A stretch of 64,000 nucleotides of DNA from Paenibacillus contaminans (GCF_003285015.1 NZ_QMFB01000041.1:1-64000), one strand, 5' to 3'. Numbered from the stretch's first letter, positions 1-9,137 are shown. Notes: generated by a model not told the origin, from the sequence alone. Program-made: numbers and translations.

Positions 1-249
1 CACTGCTCCCTCAATAGAATTGAGCTACAGTACCTCTTTAGATAACGGGACTTTTTCAGTGGCCTCCCCGATAGTGGACTTGGAAGCTTCTTTTTTTATT
101 TTATAGGAAGTTATGCGAAGCTGTTTCTGTTGCTATACGGGGCTCCCCCGAAAGTGATAGAAATAAGCTGCGAACAAATGCGATACTTTTGGGGGATTTG
201 GTATTGGTCTAGTGGAAACGTTCCAGCTTTCTTAGCGACAGTTAAGCCG
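1..249. other. Non-coding left edge
   Basis: I see no supported gene here. A short inverted repeat (CTCAAT-aga-ATTGAG, about 12-26) and a stretch reading GGGACTTTTTCAGTGGCC (about 48-65) resemble what often lies beyond the end of insertion sequences, but no transposase or matching terminal repeat is visible. The open frame crossing 130-507 on the plus strand is antisense to the PfpI-like gene and has no ribosome binding site. Confidence 0.4.
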
Positions 250-849
250 TCAGTCAAAAGGCATATCCAAATCCGTCATACGCCCCGGCCGATAGTAAGG
301 ATAGTCCATGGCATCTTGAACCTTCCTCACAAAATCGATACCGACGAGCGATTCCACGAAAAACAACCCCAAATCGATCGATGCCGATACGCCGCCGCCT
401 GTAAAAACATTGCCGTCACGAACTATGCGAGATTTGACGACTTCCTCGCAATAGGGGGCAAGAAGATCGTATGCCGACGGATTGGTCGTCGCTTGCTTCC
501 CGCTTAGAAAACCTGCCGCCCCTAACAGGAGCGCACCTGTACAGACGGAAATCTTGTACTTGCAATCCTTGGACGTCTGCAGCCAGGCGATGAAACGATC
601 ATCGTTCCGAAGTTGTCGGGTTGGCAACCCGCCCGGGACGAATACGAGATCATATTCCGACAGATCGGGGCGGATACGCCCGACTTTTATCGTCATACCG
701 CGATCGTCGGTAACCTCCGCGTTGATGGCGCACAGATCCCACGAGACATTTTCGTCCGCCTTCATTATTTTCAGCCATGTTACGGCATCAAAAAAGCCCA
801 CGAAATCTAAAGAGGTCATGCCGTCAAATAAAATAAAAGCCATTTTCAA
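250..849 (-). CDS. DJ-1/PfpI family protein
   Basis: This is a 199-residue single-domain cytosolic protein of the DJ-1/ThiJ/PfpI superfamily, close in layout to isonitrile hydratase-like members and to the N-terminal half of GATase1-type AraC regulators. The nucleophile-elbow motif ISVCTGALLLGAAG places the reactive cysteine at Cys103, and the VFVPGG turn is near residues 69-74. It ends without the DNA-binding half seen in AraC-fused relatives. The start is uncertain: a TTG at 849 has the better spacing to GGTTGGTGAC, and an ATG at 843 is the alternative. It stands alone, so the substrate cannot be told; hydratase, glyoxalase-like and stress roles all occur in the family. Confidence 0.85.
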   Translation of the reverse strand: MKMAFILFDGMTSLDFVGFFDAVTWLKIMKADENVSWDLCAINAEVTDDRGMTIKVGRIRPDLSEYDLVFVPGGLPTRQLRNDDRFIAWLQTSKDCKYKISVCTGALLLGAAGFLSGKQATTNPSAYDLLAPYCEEVVKSRIVRDGNVFTGGGVSASIDLGLFFVESLVGIDFVRKVQDAMDYPYYRPGRMTDLDMPFD

Positions 850-1125
850 AACATGTCACCAACCCTTCGTATGCTTGGATAACGAAAAGAAGCACTCGAT
901 CGCAAGATCAAGCACTTCGCCCAGGCGTACGGCCGTTATCGGTGCGCTCCCTCATGGTTATCCATGTTTACGCCAGTTACGCACCGTTCCAATGATTGTT
1001 ATTCATATTACTGGAATATTCAGAATATTACAAGAGTATTTTTGAGGTAATTTGTTCAAGATGCCGGATAAGCGAAGAGTAGGCGGAGCCGTTATTACTA
1101 CACCCTAAGCAAAGGTTGCAGAAGT
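850..1125. other. Intergenic region, no gene seen
   Basis: This stretch separates the PfpI-like gene (which it must promote on the minus strand) from the end of the sugar-binding lipoprotein gene. It is locally AT-rich near 1000-1050. No RNA gene, operator or convincing small ORF was recognised. Confidence 0.4.
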
Positions 1126-1155
1126 AAAACCCCCAAACAATCGCTTGGGGGTTTT
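1126..1155 (-). terminator. Rho-independent terminator of the sugar ABC operon
   Basis: An 11-bp perfect stem AAAACCCCCAA/TTGGGGGTTTT with an 8-nt loop lies directly after the stop codon of the binding-protein gene. The T-run follows on the minus strand. It ends the permease-permease-binding protein transcript. Confidence 0.85.
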
Positions 1156-1159
1156 AAGC

Positions 1160-2680
1160 TTACTTTTTGTTAATATTCGCGTACGCTTCTTCATATTCCT
1201 TGATGATTTGATCGCCGCCGGTTTTGCGCCATTGCTCGACCGCTTTGTTCCAGCCGGCCTCGTCGATTTCTCCCATGATGAATTTGGTCTTGGCATCGCT
1301 GATGATTTTGGCTAACTCGCTGCCTTTGTCGATATTGGTTTGCGAAATAAGGGCCTGCACCGGATTTTGGATTGCGGTGGGGTAGTTATCGATTTGCATT
1401 TGCAGCGCCTTCTCCAGGATAGGCGAGTTGTTGCCCTTCATCGCTGCGGAAGAATCGTCAAACCGCATGAATTCGTAGGAGGCGACCTCCGAGTTGAATT
1501 TTTGCACGTCCGTCCGCACGGGCTTGCCGTTGTCCAGCTTATAAGTGGATCCCTCAAATCCCCAGGTAAAGAGGTTCTGCATGTCCGGATCGGCCAATTT
1601 GTCCATGTAGCCCAAAATCTGCTTCAGCTGAGCTTCCGTTTTCACGCTGGTTTTGGGAAACATGAATTGCGGAGGGAACGCGCCCCTTGTAATGACACGC
1701 ACGCCCTTCGGCCCTTCGATCCGGCTGATGACGTCGAGCTTTGCTTGCGGAAAAGCCTTGTACAAATCAATGTAACGGGATTCGACTTCCTCCAGCGCCG
1801 CGAATAGCATGCCGGATTTGCCCTTATTGATCATATCGAAGTCGTTTTTGTTAACCGCAAAATCCTTGTTCATCACATTTTCGTTATAAAAAGTTTTATA
1901 CAGCTTCAGTGCTTCCATATATTCTTGGGTCATGAAGTCGGGCGTCAGCTTGCCGTTCTTGAGCTCGAATTGGTTCGGTCCGCCGAACCAGGAGACGAAT
2001 AACTCGAAGCCGTTCGCGCCGGCTGCCCCGAAAGCGAGCGTATCCTGCTTGCCGTTTTTGTCCGGATCGCCGGTGGCGAAGGCTTTCATGACCTTGATCA
2101 ATTCATCAAGCGTTTTTGGCTGCTGCAGGCCCAAATTATCGAGCCAATCTTGGCGAATCACGATGCCGTTGCGCGCTTGCGGAATATATTTATAGATGCC
2201 GTAGAGTTTTCCGTCGAAGGAGCTGTCCTTCAGCATCTGCTCGTTGAGCTTGCTGAGGTTCGGATAATCCTTCAAGTACGGCCCGATTTCCCAGAACATG
2301 CCTGAACGGACTGCGTTGACCAATCCGGAGTTTTTGTTGCCGTTAGCGAGCACATACAAAATCTGCGGTAAATCTTGAGAGGCGATGCTTGCGTTCATTT
2401 TATCGGTGTAAGCGGAGCCCGGCGTCCAAATGATGTCCAGCTTCGTATTGGTGTGCGCCTGTACTTTTTTCAGCGTTTCCCCGTCTTGCTTAGGCGGTTC
2501 CGCGTTCCAGTAAGGGATCATCATTTTGATTGCCAAAGGCTCTTTAGACTTCTGGGCTTCCTCTTGCGACGAGCTGCCGCCTTCATTCCCGGTCGTTCCG
2601 CTGCCGCCGCACCCGGCGATAAGAGCGCCCGTCAATCCGATTGCAAGCATTGCTGCCGCAGGCTTGTTCCATTTCTTCAT
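1160..2680 (-). CDS. Extracellular sugar-binding lipoprotein of an ABC importer
   Basis: This 506-residue secreted lipoprotein captures a sugar or oligosaccharide for the two permeases encoded just upstream. The N-terminus has a positive start, a hydrophobic segment and the lipobox LIAG-C with Cys24 as lipidation site, followed by a Gly/Ser-rich linker. The body has family-1 solute-binding features such as the YGIYKYIPQARNGI segment, with a length typical of Paenibacillus LplA-like proteins. A GGGGCGG ribosome site precedes the ATG. It is the last gene of a three-gene unit (permease B, permease C, binding protein). No ATPase gene is nearby, as usual for this class, which shares an MsmX-type ATPase encoded elsewhere. 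The substrate is unknown. Confidence 0.93.
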   Translation of the reverse strand: MKKWNKPAAAMLAIGLTGALIAGCGGSGTTGNEGGSSSQEEAQKSKEPLAIKMMIPYWNAEPPKQDGETLKKVQAHTNTKLDIIWTPGSAYTDKMNASIASQDLPQILYVLANGNKNSGLVNAVRSGMFWEIGPYLKDYPNLSKLNEQMLKDSSFDGKLYGIYKYIPQARNGIVIRQDWLDNLGLQQPKTLDELIKVMKAFATGDPDKNGKQDTLAFGAAGANGFELFVSWFGGPNQFELKNGKLTPDFMTQEYMEALKLYKTFYNENVMNKDFAVNKNDFDMINKGKSGMLFAALEEVESRYIDLYKAFPQAKLDVISRIEGPKGVRVITRGAFPPQFMFPKTSVKTEAQLKQILGYMDKLADPDMQNLFTWGFEGSTYKLDNGKPVRTDVQKFNSEVASYEFMRFDDSSAAMKGNNSPILEKALQMQIDNYPTAIQNPVQALISQTNIDKGSELAKIISDAKTKFIMGEIDEAGWNKAVEQWRKTGGDQIIKEYEEAYANINKK

Positions 2681-2758
2681 GTTACTAACCGCCCCTCATG
2701 AATTGTGTTGTATGATACATCTTTACAGGGAAAGATGCAACCATCGTTTCAGCCTTGC

Positions 2759-3637
2759 TTACCCTTTGATCGAGCCTAAAAATACGCCTTTGGCGAAATG
2801 CTTTTGCAGCATCGGATAAACGAGCAGAATCGGTACGGTCGCCACGACGATCGAAGCCATTTTGACGGTCTGGCTGGGCGGGACGAAGTTTGCGTCGAAT
2901 GCGCTTGAATCGCCTATACCGCCCTCCGATAGAATGACGATTTGACGCAGCAGCACCTGAATCGGCCATTTCGTATGATCGTTTAAGTACAAGATGGCGT
3001 TGAAAAAGGTGTTCCAATGCCCCACCGCATAAAATAACGAAAACGTAGCGATCGCGGGCATCGAGAGCGGCAGCACGATCCGGAGCAAAATACCGAAATC
3101 GTTGCATCCGTCGATTTTGGCCGATTCCTCAAGGCCGTCGGGCAGCTGCTGGAAAAAGTTTTTCAGCACGATCAGGTTGAAAGCGCTGATGGCGCCCGGG
3201 AGAATGAGCGACCAGTACGTATTGATCATGCCGAGCGATTTGACGACGAGATAAGTAGGAATCATGCCGCCGCTGAACAGCATCGAGAAAACGATCATCA
3301 GCATGATCGGCTTGCGTCCTGCCAGATGGGTCCGAGCAAGCGGGTACGCCATCAAGATGGTAAATACAAGATTGACGAAAGTTCCCGCCAGCGTAACCAG
3401 AATCGTAACGATCAGGCTGCGCGAAAGCGTCTCCGTTGAAAAAATATACTTATAAGCGTCCAGCGAAAATTTCGTAGGAAACAAAACGAACGTTTGTTTC
3501 ATCAGCACCTCCGAGGCGGTGAACGATGCGCTGATTACGTACAGGAACGGCAGGAACGTAGCCAGCGAGAACGTCAGCAGCACGCCGTATATGCAGATAT
3601 CGATCAGACGGTTGCCCCAGGTTTTACTCTCGATCAT
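2759..3637 (-). CDS. Sugar ABC transporter permease (LplC/MalG type)
   Basis: This is an inner-membrane permease of about 292 residues with six predicted membrane segments. It carries the ATPase-coupling EAA loop around the sequence GLEESAKIDGCNDFGIL and the typical C-terminal end VFLGSIKG. An upstream in-frame GTG at 3646 exists, but the ATG at 3637 sits 5 nt after GAGGTGG, so I prefer it. It pairs with the MalF-type permease encoded upstream and the lipoprotein encoded downstream to make a carbohydrate uptake complex. Confidence 0.92.
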   Translation of the reverse strand: MIESKTWGNRLIDICIYGVLLTFSLATFLPFLYVISASFTASEVLMKQTFVLFPTKFSLDAYKYIFSTETLSRSLIVTILVTLAGTFVNLVFTILMAYPLARTHLAGRKPIMLMIVFSMLFSGGMIPTYLVVKSLGMINTYWSLILPGAISAFNLIVLKNFFQQLPDGLEESAKIDGCNDFGILLRIVLPLSMPAIATFSLFYAVGHWNTFFNAILYLNDHTKWPIQVLLRQIVILSEGGIGDSSAFDANFVPPSQTVKMASIVVATVPILLVYPMLQKHFAKGVFLGSIKG

Positions 3638-3736
3638 CGTATCCACCTCGCTTCAGAGCAGCGGTATAGAAATCAGGGCGGCGCGCGGTGTTCCGCTGCA
3701 GGACGGCGGTCGATTCGCCGCAGGGAGAATATGCTT

Positions 3737-4696
3737 TCAATAGACGCCCTCCTCGCCGAATTTTTTGGCCAAATAGTTGGCCCCGACGACAAGAACGAAG
3801 CCGACTGCCGATTTGAATACGCCGATTGCGGTGCTATAGCTGAATTGTCCTTGCGTGATGCCGCTTGTGTATACATACGTATCGAATACTTCGCCTACAT
3901 TGCGGTTCAGCGCGTTCAGCATCAAGTAAATCTGCTCGAAGCCGTTGTCCAGAAACGTACCGAGACGCAGGATGAGCAAAATGACGATGACGTTCCGAAT
4001 CGAAGGCAGTGTAATATGCCACAGCTGGCGAAACCGGCTGGCGCCGTCAATTCTTGCAGCCTCGTACATTTGCGGGTCGACGCCGGCCAGAGCGGCCAGG
4101 AAAATGATCGTTCCCCAACCGGTTTCCTTCCAGATCACCTCGGCGGTAATCAGCGTGCGGAACCAGCTTTCGCTTTCCAGGAGGTTAATTTGATTGCCCG
4201 TTGTCGCCTTCATCCATTCGGTGACAAGACCGCCTTCCGAGGTAAAGAAGATGTAGGCAATCCCGACGACCACGACCCACGAAACGAAATGCGGAATATA
4301 GATCAGCGTTTGCACGAACCGTTTGTACGCTTCCTTCCTCACCTCGTTCAACAGCAGCGCGATAATGATGGGCATCGGGAAAAAAAACAGGATGTTATAA
4401 ACCGCCAAAATAAAGGTGTTTTTGAGCAGCATCCCGAAGATCGGATTCGTAAAAAATCGTTCGAAATGCTTAAATCCGACCCATTCGCTGCCGGTGAAGC
4501 CGAGGAACGGCTGGTAATCCTTAAAGCCGATCAGGACGCCCCACATCGGGACATATTTAAATATAAGGAAGTATGCGATGCCGGGAGCGAGCATGAGATA
4601 CAACCAGCGATCCCGGATGAACGATTGCATCCGTCGTCTGCGACTCGGCATACGCTCGTTCATGACGCCGGTTTGCGGCATAAAGTTTGACTGCAA
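3737..4696 (-). CDS. Sugar ABC transporter permease (LplB/MalF type)
   Basis: This is the first main gene of the sugar-import operon, about 319 residues with six membrane segments. Its EAA loop lies around YEAARIDGASRFRQLWHITLP, which docks the shared ATPase. The frame is open from a TTG at 4732, but the TTG at 4696 lies 8 nt after a perfect AAGGAGG, so the shorter form is the likely protein. It ends in KKFGEEGVY, a C-terminus common to Paenibacillus LplB proteins. The AraC/Cache regulator immediately upstream is the probable activator of this operon. Confidence 0.92.
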   Translation of the reverse strand: MQSNFMPQTGVMNERMPSRRRRMQSFIRDRWLYLMLAPGIAYFLIFKYVPMWGVLIGFKDYQPFLGFTGSEWVGFKHFERFFTNPIFGMLLKNTFILAVYNILFFFPMPIIIALLLNEVRKEAYKRFVQTLIYIPHFVSWVVVVGIAYIFFTSEGGLVTEWMKATTGNQINLLESESWFRTLITAEVIWKETGWGTIIFLAALAGVDPQMYEAARIDGASRFRQLWHITLPSIRNVIVILLILRLGTFLDNGFEQIYLMLNALNRNVGEVFDTYVYTSGITQGQFSYSTAIGVFKSAVGFVLVVGANYLAKKFGEEGVY

Positions 4697-4738
4697 GCGA
4701 AGATCCTCCTTTTTGGCGAGTATTTTTTGCAAAAGTCC

Positions 4739-4864
4739 TTACGGGAAATGGCGTATTTGCAACCTGCCCCCATCATCGCTTGTGGAAAGGTAACCGTCTA
4801 TAATCACTAGAGCCCCTTTTGGGGAAACGGGGATTTGCGCATCGGTAATTCGGGCGATAATCAT
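4739..4864 (-). CDS. Possible 41-residue leader ORF before the sugar permease operon
   Basis: An ATG at 4864 lies 8 nt after TAGGAG and opens a 41-codon frame (MIIARITDAQIPVSPKG...) that stops 42 nt before the permease start. I do not recognise the peptide, and it has no signal or membrane segment. It could be a translated leader that tunes the permease genes, the remnant of a lost gene, or chance. The ribosome site is the only positive evidence. Confidence 0.3.
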   Translation of the reverse strand: MIIARITDAQIPVSPKGALVIIDGYLSTSDDGGRLQIRHFP

Positions 4865-4896
4865 CGCGGACACTCCTAATCATTTAAGCGCGAGCA

Positions 4897-4943
4897 TAAA
4901 AAAATCCCGCAATATGCGCCCGATACAGGCGTTTTGCAGGGAG
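4897..4943 (-). terminator. Terminator of the AraC-type regulator gene
   Basis: A two-part stem (TCCC-GCAA with TTGC-GGGA, and CGCC with GGGCG) is followed on the minus strand by seven Ts. It lies 27 nt after the regulator's stop codon and so separates the regulator from the sugar operon. Confidence 0.75.
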
Positions 4944-4969
4944 TGGTTCATATAGAGAAACGTTCCGGC

Positions 4970-7234
4970 TCATGTTTCGCGGCGTTTCCGGTAATCGCCC
5001 GGGGTCATGCCTTCTATCTTACGGAAGCTTCGAATGAAATTTTGCGAGTTGTTGTACTGCAGCTTTTCGGCGATCTCCGATATTTTCATGTCGGTATCGG
5101 CTAACCAGGACCTGGCCACCGACATACGGTGCATAGACAGGTAATCGCTGAAGCTGACGCCGGTGCCTTTGCGAAAAACCCTTTTGATGTAGGACGAATG
5201 ATAATTCAACATCGATGCGCAAATCTCCAGCGTCAATTCCGTGTCGTATTTGTTGTGAATGATTGAGATGACTTCGTCGGCGAGCCGTTTGTATTGGGCC
5301 TCGTTTCGTTTTTCGAGCGAATCGATAATAGGGGCGATCAGCGTCTCGGCGAACCAGGTTTCCACTTCATGAAGCGTTTTGATGGCAAAAAGCTGCTTAA
5401 ACAAGCTTTCCTCTTCCGCAAGCATGGCATGGATCGTTTGGCCCGAATCCTCCGCAACCCGGACGATGTCCGTCAACAGTCTCGACAGGAACAGCTCGTA
5501 ATGCTTTGGAGCCAGCTCCATCGAGGCGATGTCCGTCATGAACTGCTTCAAACATTGCTCCGCTTTCGCATGATCCGCCATCCGCAATGCATCGCACAGC
5601 TCGCTGACCGTTCTTGCGGGATATGGAGGCTCCATCGTTTGGCCGTGCAAAACATCCTCAATATGCAAAATGATCCGATGCCCCAGCTTGATCCGGTAAT
5701 TAAGCGCCTCGATTCCTTCCCGGAACGCTTGCGGCGCTTTCGCCACATCCTCGAAGGGACGGCTGATGCCGATGCTGACCTGCAGGTCCAGAAGCTCTTT
5801 GACGGTTCGCTGGATGTTCTCGGCACATGCAAAAACGTAACCTTTGAAGTCCGCCTCCTGCTCCTCATAGCCGCAGAGCAATGTCACTTGGCTCTGATCA
5901 ACGGGGACCGGCGTGAAATGCAGCGCGGCAGGCACGAGATCGCCGACGATGTTGTTGATGGCGAACATGAGCAGGTCGTGATCCTGTTTCCGGTAACGCG
6001 TACCGTTCAGCGTATCGATTTCGAGCGTCAAGACGCAGAGCCATTTCCAATCCGCAGGGAAGGAGAAAGAAGGCAACTGCTCTTGAATGTCTTGCTCCGA
6101 CAGCTCGCCCCGGAACAGCTTTTGCATGAAAAACAGCTTCAGCTGCTGAATTTGCGTTTCAATTTGTCCGGTCATTCGAATTTGCATATCTTGCAGTGTA
6201 CGGATCCGATCCCCGATGTAAGTGAATTCGTCGCTTCTGGCCTTCCCGAAGGGCGGTTCCAGCGTATCGACGACCGATTGGAACAGCTTGCGGACCGGAT
6301 TGTACATCCGTTTGGAGCCAAGCAGCGCCGTAATCAGAATAACGACGAAGAGCACTACGCAAGTAAGCAGCGTAATCCAGCCGATCGAGCGCGAATCCTT
6401 CGTGATCTCAGCGATAGAAACGACGGAGAAATAAGTCCATCCCGTATAGGATGACTTTCGGTAAATGACTTTCATTTTGCCGTCGCCGGTGGAGTCGTCG
6501 AGCACGCCGTTGTCTTTACCGGATTGCATCGCCGCTTGAACATAGGAAAGACCGGCAACGTCGCCGCCCAGCATGGACGAGCTCTCATGTGCCATGATGC
6601 GGCCGCTCCGGTCCACAATCATAATCGTGTGCCCTTTTTGACCGATTGCGACCATTTTTTGAAGGTATTGAATCGGAATTTGGACGACGATAAGGCCCTC
6701 GGGCGGAGAGAACGTGGTAGGAAGCTTTTTGACCAGGCTGACAAATCTTCGCCCATTCACATTTTCCTGAAGCCAGTAGGAGGGGTTGGGAAGACGCAAA
6801 TAGGTCTGCATACGGTCGGCATGGTCATTAGAGCTGAGACGGGATAATCCGTCATTGTTCAATATCCAATCTTGAGCCGAGCTGATCAGGGAAACGTTTT
6901 CAATTCCGAACTCGAACGTTTTCATATACCACAAATTACGCAAAATCTCTTCCACTTCAAGAAAATCGCGGGGAGCGAACGGTTTTCGGATTCCATCCTT
7001 GAAAAGAGACGTGTTGGCATGCTGGATGACCATATTGTCCACCGTTTTCAATTCCTGCTCGACGAGCATTTGAATCTGCTGGAGAAGCTGCACGTTGCTC
7101 TCCGTCACTTTCGACTGGATCATATCGGACGATTTCATGTAGGAAAACGCGCCGAGCAATATGACAGGCAGTATGGAAAGCATGAAGCTGAACAAGAACA
7201 ACCGTTTCAAGTAGCGGGATGACTTCAAGATCAT
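4970..7234 (-). CDS. Membrane-bound AraC-family regulator with extracellular Cache-like domain
   Basis: This 754-residue regulator has a membrane segment at about 10-32, a 250-residue extracellular sensor region (Cache-like), and a second membrane segment at about 285-305. A cytoplasmic linker region follows, and a C-terminal AraC DNA-binding domain (two helix-turn-helix motifs, ending ...RKIEGMTPGDYRKRRET). This architecture is typical of Paenibacillus regulators next to sugar ABC operons. No receiver or kinase domain is present, so signalling is presumably direct through the membrane. An AAAGGG ribosome site precedes the ATG. Its position upstream of the permease operon and its own terminator suggest it activates that operon in response to an extracellular carbohydrate. 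Confidence 0.92.
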   Translation of the reverse strand: MILKSSRYLKRLFLFSFMLSILPVILLGAFSYMKSSDMIQSKVTESNVQLLQQIQMLVEQELKTVDNMVIQHANTSLFKDGIRKPFAPRDFLEVEEILRNLWYMKTFEFGIENVSLISSAQDWILNNDGLSRLSSNDHADRMQTYLRLPNPSYWLQENVNGRRFVSLVKKLPTTFSPPEGLIVVQIPIQYLQKMVAIGQKGHTIMIVDRSGRIMAHESSSMLGGDVAGLSYVQAAMQSGKDNGVLDDSTGDGKMKVIYRKSSYTGWTYFSVVSIAEITKDSRSIGWITLLTCVVLFVVILITALLGSKRMYNPVRKLFQSVVDTLEPPFGKARSDEFTYIGDRIRTLQDMQIRMTGQIETQIQQLKLFFMQKLFRGELSEQDIQEQLPSFSFPADWKWLCVLTLEIDTLNGTRYRKQDHDLLMFAINNIVGDLVPAALHFTPVPVDQSQVTLLCGYEEQEADFKGYVFACAENIQRTVKELLDLQVSIGISRPFEDVAKAPQAFREGIEALNYRIKLGHRIILHIEDVLHGQTMEPPYPARTVSELCDALRMADHAKAEQCLKQFMTDIASMELAPKHYELFLSRLLTDIVRVAEDSGQTIHAMLAEEESLFKQLFAIKTLHEVETWFAETLIAPIIDSLEKRNEAQYKRLADEVISIIHNKYDTELTLEICASMLNYHSSYIKRVFRKGTGVSFSDYLSMHRMSVARSWLADTDMKISEIAEKLQYNNSQNFIRSFRKIEGMTPGDYRKRRET

Positions 7235-7679
7235 AGCTGACCCTTTCGGTGCGCTTACGGCATCTTTTTTAGTTTATTCGGTTTTTCCTTGAGTCAAAGT
7301 ATATACGGATAAAGCCGAGCTGGGAATGGCAAAATGTTAGGCTTGGGAGGGAATGCGACCGGACAAAACGAGTTATCCTATTTGGATCGGCGATACATAT
7401 TGCGAGTTATAAATGTTTGGAAAAATGGACAATCTACTTACGCGGCAGAATGGAAAATTTCATGACGGATCAGAAAACACATGTTACCTTTTGCTGAAAA
7501 AGGAAAAAATGATAAATAATCCGCAGGGGCGTTAGTTAACACTAGTCGTAATGGGAGTCAATGCTTGAGCGGCAAGGAATCTTGACAAAGTTGTTACAAA
7601 ACGAGAAAGCACTTGCATCCGTTGTCCGCACAGGCTAACATAGGATAAGATGCACTATTCATGTAAAGGGGGGCCCAAT
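7235..7679. other. Divergent promoter region, 445 bp
   Basis: This region must drive the AraC-type regulator leftward and the small membrane protein rightward. Leftward, a TTGACT element (around 7290-7296) is recognisable but without a good -10. Rightward, the best promoter is at 7613-7641. No RNA structure or gene was recognised in the middle. Confidence 0.5.
7613..7641 (+). promoter_or_regulatory. Probable sigma-A promoter of the small membrane protein gene
   Basis: TTGCAT, a 17-bp spacer and TAACAT lie 38 nt upstream of the start codon. The spacing is ideal, but both hexamers depart from consensus. A TTGACA at 7582-7587 lacks a partner -10 at proper distance. Confidence 0.45.
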
Positions 7680-7892
7680 ATGTTCTGGGCTGCAGAAGCG
7701 GCGAGTTCTACAGCGGTTAAATTTGATCCATTCGATGCGTTCATTATAGTTTTCACTCTGATTCTTGTTTTGGCAGTAATGCGTACGATCTCTGCCAAGC
7801 AAAAAAACCTGTTTGCAATTGGCTTCAGTATCGTAAGTCTCATCGTATTTCTTGTGATGGACTTCGTTATGGTCAAAGGCTGGATAGGCTAA
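7680..7892 (+). CDS. Small two-helix membrane protein, DUF2759-like
   Basis: This 70-residue protein has two predicted membrane helices (about 21-35 and 44-64) joined by a short positive loop with the sequence SAKQKNLFAIGF, the pattern I associate with the DUF2759 family of small Bacillus membrane proteins. That match is from memory of the family. The frame extends upstream to 7650, but the ATG at 7680 follows AAAGGGGGG at normal spacing. It is monocistronic, with a promoter and a strong terminator. No function is known. Confidence 0.75.
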   Translation: MFWAAEAASSTAVKFDPFDAFIIVFTLILVLAVMRTISAKQKNLFAIGFSIVSLIVFLVMDFVMVKGWIG

Positions 7893-7946
7893 CGCGAGCC
7901 GTATGGCCGGGACGAGCTTCCCGGGACGTGCAGCGGTGAAATAATT

Positions 7947-7977
7947 GGAGCGAAGGGATTTTCCCTTCGCTCTTTTT
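7947..7977 (+). terminator. Rho-independent terminator after the small membrane protein
   Basis: A perfect 11-bp stem GAGCGAAGGGA/TCCCTTCGCTC with a 3-nt loop is followed by TTTTT. Confidence 0.9.
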
Positions 7978-8049
7978 GCTCTTAGGTACAGGAACGTCGA
8001 TGTCGCCGATAGGGGTGGCCTCAGCCTCGGCCGGTGTCTAAGCTTCGAC

Positions 8050-8091
8050 AAAAAGCCTCCAAAACCGCAATACGGTAATGGAGGCTTTTTT
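8050..8091 (-). terminator. Terminator of the isomerase gene (probably bidirectional)
   Basis: AAAAAGCCTCCA and TGGAGGCTTTTTT flank a small inner CCG/CGG stem. The structure lies 46 nt beyond the isomerase stop codon and carries T-runs on both strands. Confidence 0.85.
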
Positions 8092-8137
8092 CGTTATCCG
8101 CCGACCTTATGCGGGCCGGGGGCCGGTCATCGGTGCC

Positions 8138-9106
8138 TTACACCCACCACATCTCGCCAAGCGGCTCGCGAATCAAAACCTGCTGCAGGTTCTGCACCGC
8201 TTTCGTAAAGCCCTCGTCGACGGACATAAGGCCGTCTTCGTGCTCGATGCTTACTACATAGTCATAGCCGACGAGACGCAGCGCGCTGATGATGTCCGCC
8301 CAAGTTTTCATGTCGTGGCCGTAACCGACGGTACGGAACTGCCATGCGCGGTCCAGCATCAATGTGTAAGACTGCATGTCGGTGACGCCGTGCTTGTTGA
8401 CATTGATCGGATCGATCGACGTATCCTTCGCATGGAAGTGATGAATGGCGCCGGCGCGGCCGAGAATGTGGATCGCTTGCACCGGATCGATGCCCTGCCA
8501 CCACATGTGGCTCGGATCGAGGTTGGCGCCGATTACTTCGCCAGCCGCTTCACGCAAGCGCAGCAGCGTAGCCGGCGTGTGTACCGAGAAGCCGCCGTGC
8601 AGCTCGAGGCCGATTTTGACGCCGCGGTCGGAGGCGAATTTACCGACTTCCGTCCAGTAGGGAATCACTTTGTTTTCCCACTGCCAAGCAAGAATTTCTT
8701 GAAAATCGTTCGGCCAAGGAGCTACGGGCCAGTTCGGATATTTCGCATCTTCATGATCTCCCGGGCAGCCGGAAAACGTATTAACGACCGGTACCTCAAG
8801 ACGTTGTGCAAGCTCGATCGTCTTCGTAAGGATGTCTTGCGCTTCTTTGGCGATCGCTTTCTGCGGGTGCAGCGGATTGCCGTGGCAGCTCAGTGCGCTG
8901 ATGATCAAGCCGCGCGATTCGACCGCTTTCTTGAATGCGTTCAGCTTGCCGCTGTCCGCGAGCAGCTCGTCCGGTTTGCAGTGAGCATCGCCCGGATAAG
9001 CGCCTGTACCGATTTCAACGGCACCCAGTCCTTTGGATGCGATGTAGTCGAGCGCTTCTTCAAAAGGCTTTTGCGAGAAAAGTACGGTAAATACACCTAG
9101 TTTCAT
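8138..9106 (-). CDS. Sugar phosphate isomerase/epimerase (TIM barrel, xylose-isomerase-like)
   Basis: This roughly 322-residue protein belongs to the AP-endonuclease-2/xylose isomerase-like TIM-barrel family used in sugar and inositol catabolism (IolE/IolI-like). Metal- and substrate-site segments are visible: GLELHGGFSVHTP, GANLDPSHMWWQG, IHHFHAKDT and the late VSIEHEDG with its metal-binding glutamate. An upstream in-frame start at 9205 is rejected because the ATG at 9106 follows GGAGGTG and the extra segment would read through a palindrome. The exact sugar is unknown. A 26-bp palindrome 32 bp upstream suggests repressor control. Confidence 0.9.
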   Translation of the reverse strand: MKLGVFTVLFSQKPFEEALDYIASKGLGAVEIGTGAYPGDAHCKPDELLADSGKLNAFKKAVESRGLIISALSCHGNPLHPQKAIAKEAQDILTKTIELAQRLEVPVVNTFSGCPGDHEDAKYPNWPVAPWPNDFQEILAWQWENKVIPYWTEVGKFASDRGVKIGLELHGGFSVHTPATLLRLREAAGEVIGANLDPSHMWWQGIDPVQAIHILGRAGAIHHFHAKDTSIDPINVNKHGVTDMQSYTLMLDRAWQFRTVGYGHDMKTWADIISALRLVGYDYVVSIEHEDGLMSVDEGFTKAVQNLQQVLIREPLGEMWWV

Positions 9107-9137
9107 GAGGACACCTCCGAGAATGATGGAAAAGCAG

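Noticed and set aside
3494..4690. Plus-strand 398-codon frame opposite the permease genes
   Set aside because: It spans the gap between two real minus-strand genes and is composed of residues typical of antisense permease codons.
5294..6454. Plus-strand 386-codon frame opposite the AraC/Cache regulator
   Set aside because: It is antisense to a gene with intact domains, and no promoter or ribosome site fits.
7582..7587. TTGACA as -35 of the small membrane protein promoter
   Set aside because: No -10-like hexamer lies 16-18 bp downstream, whereas the TTGCAT/TAACAT pair fits better.
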